Shown: positions 23,087 to 29,521 of the stretch, one piece after another
Layout: the number at the start of each line of letters is the position of its first letter
How positions within the stretch are numbered: the first letter of the stretch is position 1
Assembly: GCA_030631415.1 (NCBI GenBank)
Contig: DAOVLE010000039.1
Coordinates: forward strand, 1-29,521
Direction: 5' to 3'
Length of the DNA: 29,521 bases
DNA from: JAAEQG01 sp023133475
Lineage (GTDB): Bacteria > Planctomycetota > Phycisphaerae > UBA1845
Notes under the pieces: generated by a model
Database searches by the model: none
The model's input: only the letters and a program-made list of their open reading frames with translations
Told to the model about the DNA's origin: nothing
Made by a program: the position numbers and the translations under genes

Positions 23087-25549
23087 ATGGTGCGAAAGAT
23101 AATCCTGAGAATTGCCGGGCTGACAGATGAAGATACATCTATTGGCTTGTTTGCTGCCGGTCGGCGTGGGCTCTGGCCGCTGGCGGCGCCTTTTCTTATT
23201 TTAACTTGCGATCCGCGGTGGGAGATGTTCGCCGCCGCAGCCTGCTGGAGTGTGCTGATCCTTCCGGGGCTGCTCGCCGTGAACCTGTCCTTCTCGGCGG
23301 ATCATCCTTTCGGGCGTGGTTTCGGCAAGCTCGGGGTTGCGTCGGTCGGTGGGCTGACGTTGTTTGGTCTGGTCTCCTGGCTTGCCTGCCTGTTGCACTG
23401 GCGGTTGTCCGGCGCGTTGGCCTTGTATGCGGTTTTGTATGCTGCCTGTGTCGCTGTTTTGTGTCTGCGCCTGGTGCGTCGGGGGCCTATGACGGATGTG
23501 GAAGATGCCCGCCCTGCGGTTGCGGGCCTATTGCCGAACATCACCAAACCCGCGGCTGCGATTATCCTTGTCGGGACCCTGGTGATGATGGCTGGGGTGT
23601 GGCTGGCAACGCTGGCAACGCTGGCAACTCAGCCGCCGCACAAGACCCGCGGGCTCTATGGGGCACACGAGTATTGGTGGCAGGGCACCTTGCTGGGGGC
23701 AGTTGCGGCGGTGATCGTGGCGTCGGTGATCGTGTTTGCACTTCGGCGGGCAAAGCCCACGGAACAGAAGAAATCGACCGGCAAGGGTTCGATCAAGGGC
23801 GGTGCTGGAGGTGCAAAAGCCGCCCGGGTGCGCACTTCGCCGAGTTCTTGGTTGGCGGCTTTGTTGTGGTTGGGGGTTGCGGTATTGACCTGGCACGCGA
23901 TGAGTGCCGGCTATCGTATGCCGCCCAAGCCGCAGGATCGGCTTGCGCACATGGCCCATCGCCCGCCCTGGAATTCCGATGATGTCACCTACGTGGCCCA
24001 GGCGGTAGACTATCGCTATGGGTTGCCGATGGGCAAGCATGAATCCTCGGTGGGCAGCGACCGCCCCTTGAATCGGGCGGACCTTTCGCCGCTGGTGGCT
24101 CCGTTGGTGGCCACCTTCTCCCTGGTCACCGGAGTGGAATGTGCCGCCCTGCACCATAGCGTGCTGCCGCCGCTGATCATACTGGTGGGCATGAGCGTTC
24201 TGGCAGCGGCGTTGATGGTGGTGTTCCGCGGGCACCGGTGGGCTGTTCCGTTGGGCATGTTGGTGGCGGCTATGCTCATCTGCAAATCGTGGGAATACGA
24301 GCGCAGCATGGTCGAGTTCACCGTCTGGCGAGCCTTGCAAACCAAGTCGGCCCATCTATGGCTGGTTCATCCGTTGCAGTTGGCTACGTTGGTGCTGATC
24401 GCCTTGCGCCCGACCAAGCGGCATCTGTTTGGTGGGGTTGCGGTTGCGGTCGTCGGGCATCTGGCCCATCCGTTTGCGACGATTCTCGGAGCCGTGTGGT
24501 CTGCCACGATCTGTGGCGCGGCGGTTGTGTGGCAGCGGAAGGCCTTGCCGAAACTGGTGGTGTTGTTGGCCTGTTATGGGCTGCTGGGTGGGGCGTTTTA
24601 CAAGCTCTCGAATGCCGGCAAAGCGCAACAGCGTCTTTCGAGCGGGCGGGTCACGGGCGAATCGGAGCAGTCGCGGGACCTGGTCCGATTCGACGGCAAA
24701 CCGATCCCCCGGCAGGAGCCTCGGATTCTGTTCGGCTGGAATGTGCTGTTTTGTTTTGGGGCTTTGGCTACGCCGGTGGTGTTGGCGTTAGGGCGGCGGA
24801 ATCGCGAGTTTTTGTTGGTTGGGCTGCTTGGCGTTGTTGGTGTGGCGGTGTGCAACATAGCGGTTTTTGGGAAGTTGGTGAATATCGCCTTGCCCACTTC
24901 GATCCTCTGGCGTGCGCGGTGGATGTTGCCTGCCCTGATTTGCATTGCCGTAGTGTCGTTCGTGCTTTACTGGGCGTTGTTGGCCCTTCTGCGTCGTGGT
25001 GACGGTAGTGCGACGGTTGGCCGATCGTTTGTGGCGTGCCTTGCGGCTGGGGGGATGTTCGCGGTGTTGTTGGCCAACACCAGTGCTTATGCCTTGCGTG
25101 TCGGGCCTCTGCCCAAGCAGCTTTCCAAGTTCTCCGGGGACATCCATGGGCTGGTCGATCTGTTGGGTGGAGTGGATGAAGCCCCCTTTGTGTGGGGGCC
25201 TCGTGTCGTCACCCGCGAGCTTCCTCAGTTAATGCCGAACCTCAAGCTGGTGCTCTCGCGGCGAAAGATCATGCTGCCGGCTGATGATGACAATTTCCGG
25301 CAGATAGTGCTCGGAACTCGCAGCGCCTTCTACGCCTCTGCCAATCAATTGCGTGGGCGCACCCCATCCGACGCCCATTTGCTCCAAGCATTGCAGCGAT
25401 TAGAGCACCTTTACCCTATTGATCATTTCGTCCTGGACTACGGCAGCGGCCGTGGGCCGCAGGGTGCGCGGGTCTTGCAAAGCGACGGCTGGCACAGGGT
25501 CGGCAACTCCGGCATTTACGAGGTGTGGCGGAAGCTTTCCACGGGCTGA
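23087..25549 (+). CDS. Large polytopic membrane protein of unknown function, GT-C-like layout
   Basis: 820 residues. ATG 23087 has GAAGG 9 bases ahead. I do not recognise a named family. About 15 hydrophobic segments are spread over residues 25-690, with a charged cytoplasmic-looking loop (KKSTGKGSIKGG, about 230-245) and a soluble C-terminal domain of about 135 residues. After the seventh segment comes WNSDDVTYVAQAVDY with Asp298-Asp299, which resembles the acidic pair in the first outer loop of GT-C glycosyltransferases, but here it sits deep in the chain. A polysaccharide or lipid-linked sugar role is a guess. The final codons (TCC ACG GGC TGA) are the first bases of a CCACGGGCTGACGCCCGTGG palindrome, so the gene's C terminus (STG) and stop come from the repeat. 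Confidence 0.7.
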   Translation: MVRKIILRIAGLTDEDTSIGLFAAGRRGLWPLAAPFLILTCDPRWEMFAAAACWSVLILPGLLAVNLSFSADHPFGRGFGKLGVASVGGLTLFGLVSWLACLLHWRLSGALALYAVLYAACVAVLCLRLVRRGPMTDVEDARPAVAGLLPNITKPAAAIILVGTLVMMAGVWLATLATLATQPPHKTRGLYGAHEYWWQGTLLGAVAAVIVASVIVFALRRAKPTEQKKSTGKGSIKGGAGGAKAARVRTSPSSWLAALLWLGVAVLTWHAMSAGYRMPPKPQDRLAHMAHRPPWNSDDVTYVAQAVDYRYGLPMGKHESSVGSDRPLNRADLSPLVAPLVATFSLVTGVECAALHHSVLPPLIILVGMSVLAAALMVVFRGHRWAVPLGMLVAAMLICKSWEYERSMVEFTVWRALQTKSAHLWLVHPLQLATLVLIALRPTKRHLFGGVAVAVVGHLAHPFATILGAVWSATICGAAVVWQRKALPKLVVLLACYGLLGGAFYKLSNAGKAQQRLSSGRVTGESEQSRDLVRFDGKPIPRQEPRILFGWNVLFCFGALATPVVLALGRRNREFLLVGLLGVVGVAVCNIAVFGKLVNIALPTSILWRARWMLPALICIAVVSFVLYWALLALLRRGDGSATVGRSFVACLAAGGMFAVLLANTSAYALRVGPLPKQLSKFSGDIHGLVDLLGGVDEAPFVWGPRVVTRELPQLMPNLKLVLSRRKIMLPADDDNFRQIVLGTRSAFYASANQLRGRTPSDAHLLQALQRLEHLYPIDHFVLDYGSGRGPQGARVLQSDGWHRVGNSGIYEVWRKLSTG

Positions 25550-25600
25550 CGCCCGTGGCTATGAACCCTCGCCGCTCCGCGGCTTTGTGTCGGCCCACTC
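25536..25600 (+). repeat. Left copy of the 65-base CCACGGGC repeat unit
   Basis: The unit is TTT + palindrome CCACGGGCTGACGCCCGTGG (25539-25558) + CTATGAACC(C/T)TCGCCGC + TCCGCGGCTTTGTG + GG-CCA. It matches the tandem units starting at 26228 on the other side of the transposase, in the same orientation. It contains the stop codon of the upstream gene. Confidence 0.9.
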
Positions 25601-25636
25601 GTAGGGGTCAACCTCAGAAGCCGGGCAGCCCATTAC

Positions 25637-25681
25637 GCCCCGGAGGGGCACAGGTGCCTAGCCACGGGCGCCAGCCCGTGG
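25637..25681. repeat. Inverted palindromes on the left flank of the transposase
   Basis: GCCCCGGAGGGGC (25637-25649) is the reverse complement of 26209-26221 on the right side. CCACGGGCGCCAGCCCGTGG (25662-25681) is the outer palindrome family in opposite orientation (loop TGGC instead of TGAC). Together they give the transposase mirrored flanks. Confidence 0.8.
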
Positions 25682-25693
25682 TATAGAGATCGT

Positions 25694-25720
25694 ATCGCCC
25701 TGGAGCCCTGGAAGGGCGAT
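25694..25720 (+). promoter_or_regulatory. Hairpin just upstream of the transposase start
   Basis: ATCGCCCT (25694-25701) pairs with AGGGCGAT (25713-25720), with an 11-base loop ending 9 bases before the GGAG Shine-Dalgarno sequence. IS200-type elements carry subterminal hairpins recognised by the transposase, and IS200 itself has a leader hairpin that limits translation. Either role fits. Confidence 0.5.
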
Positions 25721-25728
25721 GGAGGTTC

Positions 25729-25732
25729 GGAG
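25729..25732 (+). promoter_or_regulatory. Ribosome binding site favouring a GTG start for the transposase
   Basis: GGAG lies 7 bases before GTG 25740. An ATG at 25719 is also in frame but sits inside the hairpin and has no Shine-Dalgarno sequence of comparable spacing. Confidence 0.65.
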
Positions 25733-25739
25733 CAGCATC

Positions 25740-26192
25740 GTGGGACACTCATACACCGCCCTCTATTACCACATCGTCTTCAGCACGAAGAACCGTACAC
25801 CGCAGATCACCTCGGAATTCCATACACGCCTTTACGACTACATAGGAGGTATTGTGAAGGGTGAGAACGGGACGCTTCTGGCGGCTGGCGGTATGCCCGA
25901 CCACGTGCACCTGCTCGTCGCCTTCCACGCGACCGAATGCGTCGCCGACATGCTGCGCCGGATCAAGACGAACTCATCGAAATGGATTCACGAAACCCGG
26001 CCTGACAAGAGACATTTTGCCTGGCAACCCGGCTACGGTGCGTTCACCGTCAGCCGATCCAACCTGGACCAGGTCCAGGCGTACATTGAAAACCAGAAGA
26101 CGCATCATGCCCATTTATCATTCGAGGAGGAATTCATTTCGTTCCTTAAGCGACACGGCGTGCCCTATGACGAGAAATATATATGGGGGTAA
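25740..26192 (+). CDS. Y1 (HUH) single-strand transposase, IS200/IS605-like or RAYT
   Basis: 150 residues from GTG 25740 (MGHSYTALYYHIVFSTKNR, the usual family opening). The HUH motif is His55-Val-His57 in GMPDHVHLLV. The catalytic tyrosine is most likely Tyr115 in QAYIENQKTHH, with Gln119 as the usual metal ligand. The protein is complete, with no frameshift. Such enzymes nick and rejoin single-stranded DNA at hairpins. Because sequence-related palindromes lie on both sides and no accessory tnpB is present, a REP-associated transposase that mobilises or spreads the palindromes is a good hypothesis. An ordinary IS200-like element is the alternative. Confidence 0.92.
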   Translation: MGHSYTALYYHIVFSTKNRTPQITSEFHTRLYDYIGGIVKGENGTLLAAGGMPDHVHLLVAFHATECVADMLRRIKTNSSKWIHETRPDKRHFAWQPGYGAFTVSRSNLDQVQAYIENQKTHHAHLSFEEEFISFLKRHGVPYDEKYIWG

Positions 26193-26208
26193 TCACGTGG
26201 TTTCCACC

Positions 26209-26221
26209 GCCCCTCCGGGGC
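26209..26221 (+). repeat. Right mirrored palindrome of the transposase unit
   Basis: GCCCCTCCGGGGC is the reverse complement of 25637-25649. It begins 17 bases after the transposase stop. Confidence 0.75.
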
Positions 26222-26227
26222 TCAATC

Positions 26228-26392
26228 TTTCCACGGGCTGACGCCCGTGGCTATGAACCTTCGCCGCTCCGCGGCTTTGTGCCGGGCCAACCTTTCCACG
26301 GGCTGACGCCCGTGGCTATGAACCTTCGCCGCTCCGCGGCTTCGTGCCGGGCCAACCGTTCCACGGGCCGACGCCCGTAGCTATGAACTTAC
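26228..26392 (+). repeat. Tandem array of the CCACGGGC repeat, exact 65-base period
   Basis: Palindromes start at 26231, 26296 and 26361 (65 bases apart). Units one and two are nearly identical over the whole 65 bases. The third is degenerate (CCGAC loop, CGTAG end) and stops after CTATGAAC. The left flank holds one more unit at 25536-25600. Confidence 0.92.
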
Positions 26393-26397
26393 CTACG

Positions 26398-26446
26398 TCA
26401 CCGGCGGGGACGCCGGTGCCACCATGGCGGGTGAAACCCGCCCTAC
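26398..26446 (-). repeat. ACCGGCG palindrome plus GGCGGGT palindrome
   Basis: 26398-26423 is an exact reverse complement of 17547-17572 (26 bases). 26426-26446 is a minus-strand GGCGGGT copy. The two families are neighbours here as at 17547-17598, but in a different order. Confidence 0.85.
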
Positions 26447-26554
26447 AGCGTCCTCTTGCCTCTTGCCTGTTATTCTCAGTGGGATACTCGACGAATTCGC
26501 TTTTCTGGTACAATGGGTAGCGGTGAAGCGGTGTGATGACTATGGTGACTACAG

Positions 26555-27154
26555 ATGATCGATAAACGTAAAAACATGATCCCCGGATTTGCGAAGATAT
26601 TCACCATCGCCGCCATGCTCTGCGTCTTGACGGCTTGCAATATCGACAACCTCTTGCATCAGACGGCCTCCTTCGGCGGGGACACCGCCGGGCAACGCGG
26701 GCAATTCCGGTATCTGGTCATCAACAACACGCCCTACAGGGCGATGTTCACCATCGGAGCCTACGACGATCTGGACCAACACACTCAGCCGCAGTTCGAG
26801 CAGTTCGGCAACGACCCGGACGGCCGCGTGCTCGAGGGCAATTCGACCACGCCCACCTTCACGTTCAACTGTGCCCGAGTGTTTGCGATCGGGACCTCGG
26901 AGTTGCTGGCTGTCATCGAGGGCAACGTCGCCGATGATCAGGTCGATCCGGTGGCAGCCGTCCCGGGCGTTTATTTCACCGACGGCGAACTCGGCAGCGA
27001 GGAAGGGGCGGAACCTGCCAGAGGCGGAGCCCCAGCATTCGAGGCGCGGCTGGGGGTGGACTTCGTCTGTGAGAATCTGCTGATCATCCGCCTGGAGATC
27101 GACGATGTCGGGCCTGACGCATTCCGCATCGACTTCGAGGTGCTCGCAAACTAA
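26555..27154 (+). CDS. Probable lipoprotein of unknown function
   Basis: 199 residues. It has a basic N terminus (MIDKRKN), a hydrophobic stretch and a lipobox LTAC with Cys28 as the likely lipidated residue, so it should sit on a membrane facing outward. GGTGA lies 6 bases before the ATG. The mature part, with YLVINNTPYRAMFTIGAYDD and a C-terminal LLIIRLEIDDVGPDAFRIDFEV, reads as a beta-rich globular domain, but I recognise no family. It ends 20 bases before glgB and probably shares its transcript; whether it has any link to glycogen is unknown. Confidence 0.75.
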   Translation: MIDKRKNMIPGFAKIFTIAAMLCVLTACNIDNLLHQTASFGGDTAGQRGQFRYLVINNTPYRAMFTIGAYDDLDQHTQPQFEQFGNDPDGRVLEGNSTTPTFTFNCARVFAIGTSELLAVIEGNVADDQVDPVAAVPGVYFTDGELGSEEGAEPARGGAPAFEARLGVDFVCENLLIIRLEIDDVGPDAFRIDFEVLAN

Positions 27155-27174
27155 TTTCGTAAAGGGGAGACAAC

Positions 27175-29229
27175 ATGTCTTCGGACACTTCCGTTCCTGA
27201 TGGCACAGGCCTGATTGCGATTGATCCCTGGCTGGAGCCCTACGCACCAGCCCTGCGCCATCGCTACAACAACTACCGTGCAACCTTGCGACGCATCTGC
27301 GAACAGTTCGGCTCGCTTGAGGGGATCAGCCGTGGGCACGAGCACTTCGGCTTCAACCGCGGCGAGCACGAGGGGCAGCCGGGCGTCTGGTACCGCGAAT
27401 GGGCCCCCGGAGCCCACTCGCTCCACCTGATCGGCGAGTTCAACGGCTGGGATCGCCGGTCCCACCCCCTGCTGCGTGACGATTTCGGGGTCTGGAGCAT
27501 CTTCTTGCCCGACGAGCCTTATGCTTCCAGGCTGATCCACGGTAGCGAGGTAAAGGTCCACGTGGTGGCGCCCAACGGGGTCATGGATCGCATACCAGCC
27601 TACATCCGCCGCGTCGTGCAGGACGAAGAGACCAAGGCTTTCGCGGGGCAGTTCTGGTGCCCGCCGGAACCGTTCAATTGGGCCAACCCGGTCCCGCCGA
27701 TCGAGGGTGGGCTTCGGGTTTACGAGGCCCACATCGGCATGGCTCAGGAGGAGGAAAAGCTCGGCACCTACCGCGAGTTCACCGAGAACGTCCTGCCGCG
27801 GATCGCCGATCTGGGCTACAACGCGGTCCAGCTCATGGCCATCATGGAGCACCCTTACTACGGCTCCTTCGGCTACCACGTGAGCAATTTCTACGCCGCA
27901 TCCTCCCGCTTCGGCACCCCCGAGGACCTGAAACACCTGATCGACACCGCCCACAGCCTGGGCCTGCGCGTGCTGCTGGACTTGATCCATAGCCATTCGG
28001 TCAAGAACATCCACGACGGGCTTAACCAGCTCGACGGCACCGATTTCCAATACTTCCACGCCGGCCCCCGAGGCCGACATGATGTCTGGGACTCCCTCAT
28101 CTTCGACTACGGCAAAACCGAGGTGCTCCGCTTCCTGTTGAGCAACATCCGTTTTTGGCTGGAGGAGTACCGTTTCGACGGGTTCCGTTTCGACGGGATC
28201 ACGGCGATGATGTACCTGCATCGCGGTTTGGGCGGCGGGTTCCATTCTTACGACGACTACCTGATCAACAACATCGACGAGCAGGCCATCGCTTACCTGC
28301 AAATGGCCAATCAGTTGGCCCACGAGATCAGGCCTGACGTGATCACCGTCGCCGAGGATGCGTCGGGCATGGTGGGCTTGGCCCGCCCGGTCGATGATGG
28401 CGGGTTGGGGTTCGACTATCGCCTGGCGATGGGCATTCCCGACTACTGGATCAAGGTTCTGCGTGAGAAGCGTGACGAAGACTGGAGCATGGGCGAGATG
28501 TTCCACATGCTGCTGAACCGCCGCCAGGGCGAAAAACACATCGCCTACTGCGAAAGCCACGATCAGGCACTAGTGGGCGACAAGACCATTGCGTTCTGGC
28601 TGATGGACGCCGACATGTACTGGCACATGGACGACGCCAGCCGCAATCCGGTCATCGATCGCGGCATTGCTCTGCACAAGATGATCCGGTTGATTTCGTT
28701 TGCTCTGGGCGGTGAGGGGTATCTCAACTTCATGGGCAACGAGTTTGGCCACCCCGAGTGGGTCGACTTCCCGCGTGAGGGCAACAACTTCTCGTACAAG
28801 TACGCCCGTCGGCAGTGGTCGCTGGTGGACCACCCGACCCTGCGATATCGCTACCTCAACAACTTCGACCGGGCGATGCAAGGGTTGGACCGGCAATACC
28901 GCATTCTGCCCGACCCGTTCATCGAAGCCTTGCACATGGACGACCAGCAGAAGATATTTATCTGCCGCAGAGGCCCGATCGTTTTCGTGCTCAACTTCCA
29001 CCCCCACGAGTCGTACACCGACTACCGTTTCGGCGTGCCGGACCCCACCGACTACCAGGTCGTTCTCGACACCGACCGGCAGGAATTCGGGGGGTTCAAC
29101 CGCATCTCGCAGGGCCAGGTCTATCCCATGCAGAAACAACCCTGCTACGAGCGTCGGCAGAGCATCCAGATATACGTGCCGGCCCGAACAGCCCAGGTCC
29201 TCGCCCCGGCGACCATCCGCAACGTTTAG
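27175..29229 (+). CDS. glgB: 1,4-alpha-glucan branching enzyme, eukaryotic-type (GH13_8-like)
   Basis: 684 residues; AGGGGAG ends 5 bases before ATG 27175. It makes alpha-1,6 branches in glycogen. An N-terminal CBM48 (about 65-165, YREWAPGAHSLHLIGEFNGWD) is followed by the GH13 barrel: YEAHIGMAQEEEKLGTYREF, HPYYGSFGYHVSNFYA, nucleophile Asp340 (GFRFDGITAMMY), acid/base Glu394 (VAEDASG) and Asp463 (ESHDQALVGDKT). The all-beta C-terminal domain closes the protein. These segments match the branching enzymes of eukaryotes more than the typical E. coli-type GlgB, which is my basis for GH13_8. No other glycogen gene is in the window. The stop TAG lies inside a GTTTAGCGGCGAC repeat. Confidence 0.95.
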   Translation: MSSDTSVPDGTGLIAIDPWLEPYAPALRHRYNNYRATLRRICEQFGSLEGISRGHEHFGFNRGEHEGQPGVWYREWAPGAHSLHLIGEFNGWDRRSHPLLRDDFGVWSIFLPDEPYASRLIHGSEVKVHVVAPNGVMDRIPAYIRRVVQDEETKAFAGQFWCPPEPFNWANPVPPIEGGLRVYEAHIGMAQEEEKLGTYREFTENVLPRIADLGYNAVQLMAIMEHPYYGSFGYHVSNFYAASSRFGTPEDLKHLIDTAHSLGLRVLLDLIHSHSVKNIHDGLNQLDGTDFQYFHAGPRGRHDVWDSLIFDYGKTEVLRFLLSNIRFWLEEYRFDGFRFDGITAMMYLHRGLGGGFHSYDDYLINNIDEQAIAYLQMANQLAHEIRPDVITVAEDASGMVGLARPVDDGGLGFDYRLAMGIPDYWIKVLREKRDEDWSMGEMFHMLLNRRQGEKHIAYCESHDQALVGDKTIAFWLMDADMYWHMDDASRNPVIDRGIALHKMIRLISFALGGEGYLNFMGNEFGHPEWVDFPREGNNFSYKYARRQWSLVDHPTLRYRYLNNFDRAMQGLDRQYRILPDPFIEALHMDDQQKIFICRRGPIVFVLNFHPHESYTDYRFGVPDPTDYQVVLDTDRQEFGGFNRISQGQVYPMQKQPCYERRQSIQIYVPARTAQVLAPATIRNV

Positions 29230-29309
29230 CGGCGACAAGTCAGCGGCGTTTAGCGGCTCCCCAACGGGGAGCGCGAAGCGTGAAAAACTGAGAAAACGGC
29301 GTAATTACA
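29224..29309 (+). repeat. Composite repeat fused to the glgB 3' end
   Basis: It consists of two TTTAGCGGC units (29225 and 29249, 24-base period), the hairpin GCTCCCC-AAC-GGGGAGC (about 29256-29272), and the GTGAAAAACTGAGAAAACGG tail to 29309. The first unit begins at the last sense codon of glgB and supplies its stop. Confidence 0.88.
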
Positions 29310-29312
29310 GTT

Positions 29313-29333
29313 GTCGGGCGGGTTCTACCCGCC
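29313..29333 (+). repeat. GGCGGGT-family palindrome
   Basis: GTCGGGCGGGT-TCT-ACCCGCC, directly after the composite element, as at the left edge of the window (25-82). Confidence 0.85.
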
Positions 29334-29341
29334 GCAATGAT

Positions 29342-29421
29342 GTAGATCGGGTCCGCAGACCCGACATTCGGGATTCCCAATGGCGTCACTGGGGGATGCC
29401 GGGTCTGCGGACCCAACCGAC
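29342..29421. repeat. Inverted pair of GGGTCCGCAGACCC palindromes
   Basis: Plus copy 29342-29365 (GTAGATCGGGTCCGCAGACC...) and inverted copy 29398-29421 (GCCGGGTCTGCGGACCC...). The whole can fold as one long hairpin with a 32-base loop. A related single copy lies at 18706-18729. Confidence 0.8.
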
Positions 29422-29501
29422 AGACTTTAGCCCGGACTTTTCATGCCGCAGAGCACTTGGCATGGCCTCCGGGCGCAACCAAAGGGGACAAGAGAAAAAA
29501 T

Positions 29502-29521
29502 CCGCAGATTACGCAGATTAC
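29502..29521 (+). repeat. CGCAGATTA iterated string running off the window
   Basis: CCGCAGATTACGCAGATTAC, a two-unit ACGCAGATT string cut by the window edge. In style it is like the ACGCAGAG strings at 5231 and 20602. Confidence 0.5.

Larger units (their letters stand above)
25637..26221 (+). mobile_element. Putative IS200-like / REP-associated (RAYT) element
   Basis: A single Y1 transposase gene bounded by the mirrored 13-base palindromes GCCCCGGAGGGGC and GCCCCTCCGGGGC, with an 8-base-stem hairpin just ahead of the gene. It lies inside a larger field of CCACGGGC palindromes (25536-26392). Ends are set by the mirrored palindromes and are tentative. No target duplication is expected for this transposition chemistry. 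Confidence 0.55.

Noticed and set aside
26228..26392. CRISPR-like array with 65-base period
   Set aside because: The whole 65 bases is conserved between units, so there are no spacers.
27151..28560. 469-codon open frame antisense to glgB
   Set aside because: Same effect; the plus strand encodes the full branching enzyme with its catalytic residues.

Overview
The window looks like a chromosomal segment of a Planctomycetota bacterium, most likely Phycisphaerae-like. This is inferred from the secreted protease with a C-terminal dockerin-like tail (LADFADFQ / LADFAEFK loops), the eukaryotic-type (GH13_8-like) glycogen branching enzyme, the membrane pyrophosphatase and the very repeat-rich intergenic DNA. 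There is no rRNA or tRNA gene and no CRISPR that I can see, and no marker that fixes the taxonomy.

Layout. 1-5533: a large secreted modular S8 protease on the minus strand, then a repeat-filled spacer. 5534-8326: hppA, a K+-dependent-type ion-pumping pyrophosphatase. 8504-15708: a plus-strand run of rsfS, a GT-C-like membrane protein overlapping it by 4 bases, argS, a DEAD-box helicase with a DEVD motif, and an overlapping pair made of an OLD/RecF-like AAA ATPase and a small TOPRIM-like protein. 15907-17496: a secreted CBM48 plus alpha/beta-hydrolase esterase. 17609-20147: minus-strand divergent RNase HII-like protein and folC. 20148-21012: non-coding, repeat-rich. 21013-25549: aroB, an overlapping MBL-fold hydrolase and a large polytopic membrane protein. 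25637-26221: a small Y1 (HUH) transposase set among palindromes. 26555-29229: a lipoprotein followed 20 bases later by glgB.

Most genes are ordinary housekeeping or envelope genes. The unusual layer is the intergenic DNA. At least ten sequence-unrelated repeat families recur: GC-rich palindromes (one family has 13 copies), tandem arrays with exact 24-, 27- and 65-base periods, and purine-rich ACGCAGAG and GGAAAATG strings. They cluster just behind stop codons, and in three genes the stop codon itself lies inside a repeat. The Y1 transposase sits among one of these palindrome families, the arrangement expected of a REP-associated transposase (RAYT).

The best candidates for something undescribed are (1) this transposase-palindrome unit and the habit of repeats joining gene 3' ends, and (2) the ATPase/TOPRIM-like pair at 13779-15708, whose architecture resembles split OLD-type or PARIS-type defence modules but whose second protein I cannot place in a named family.
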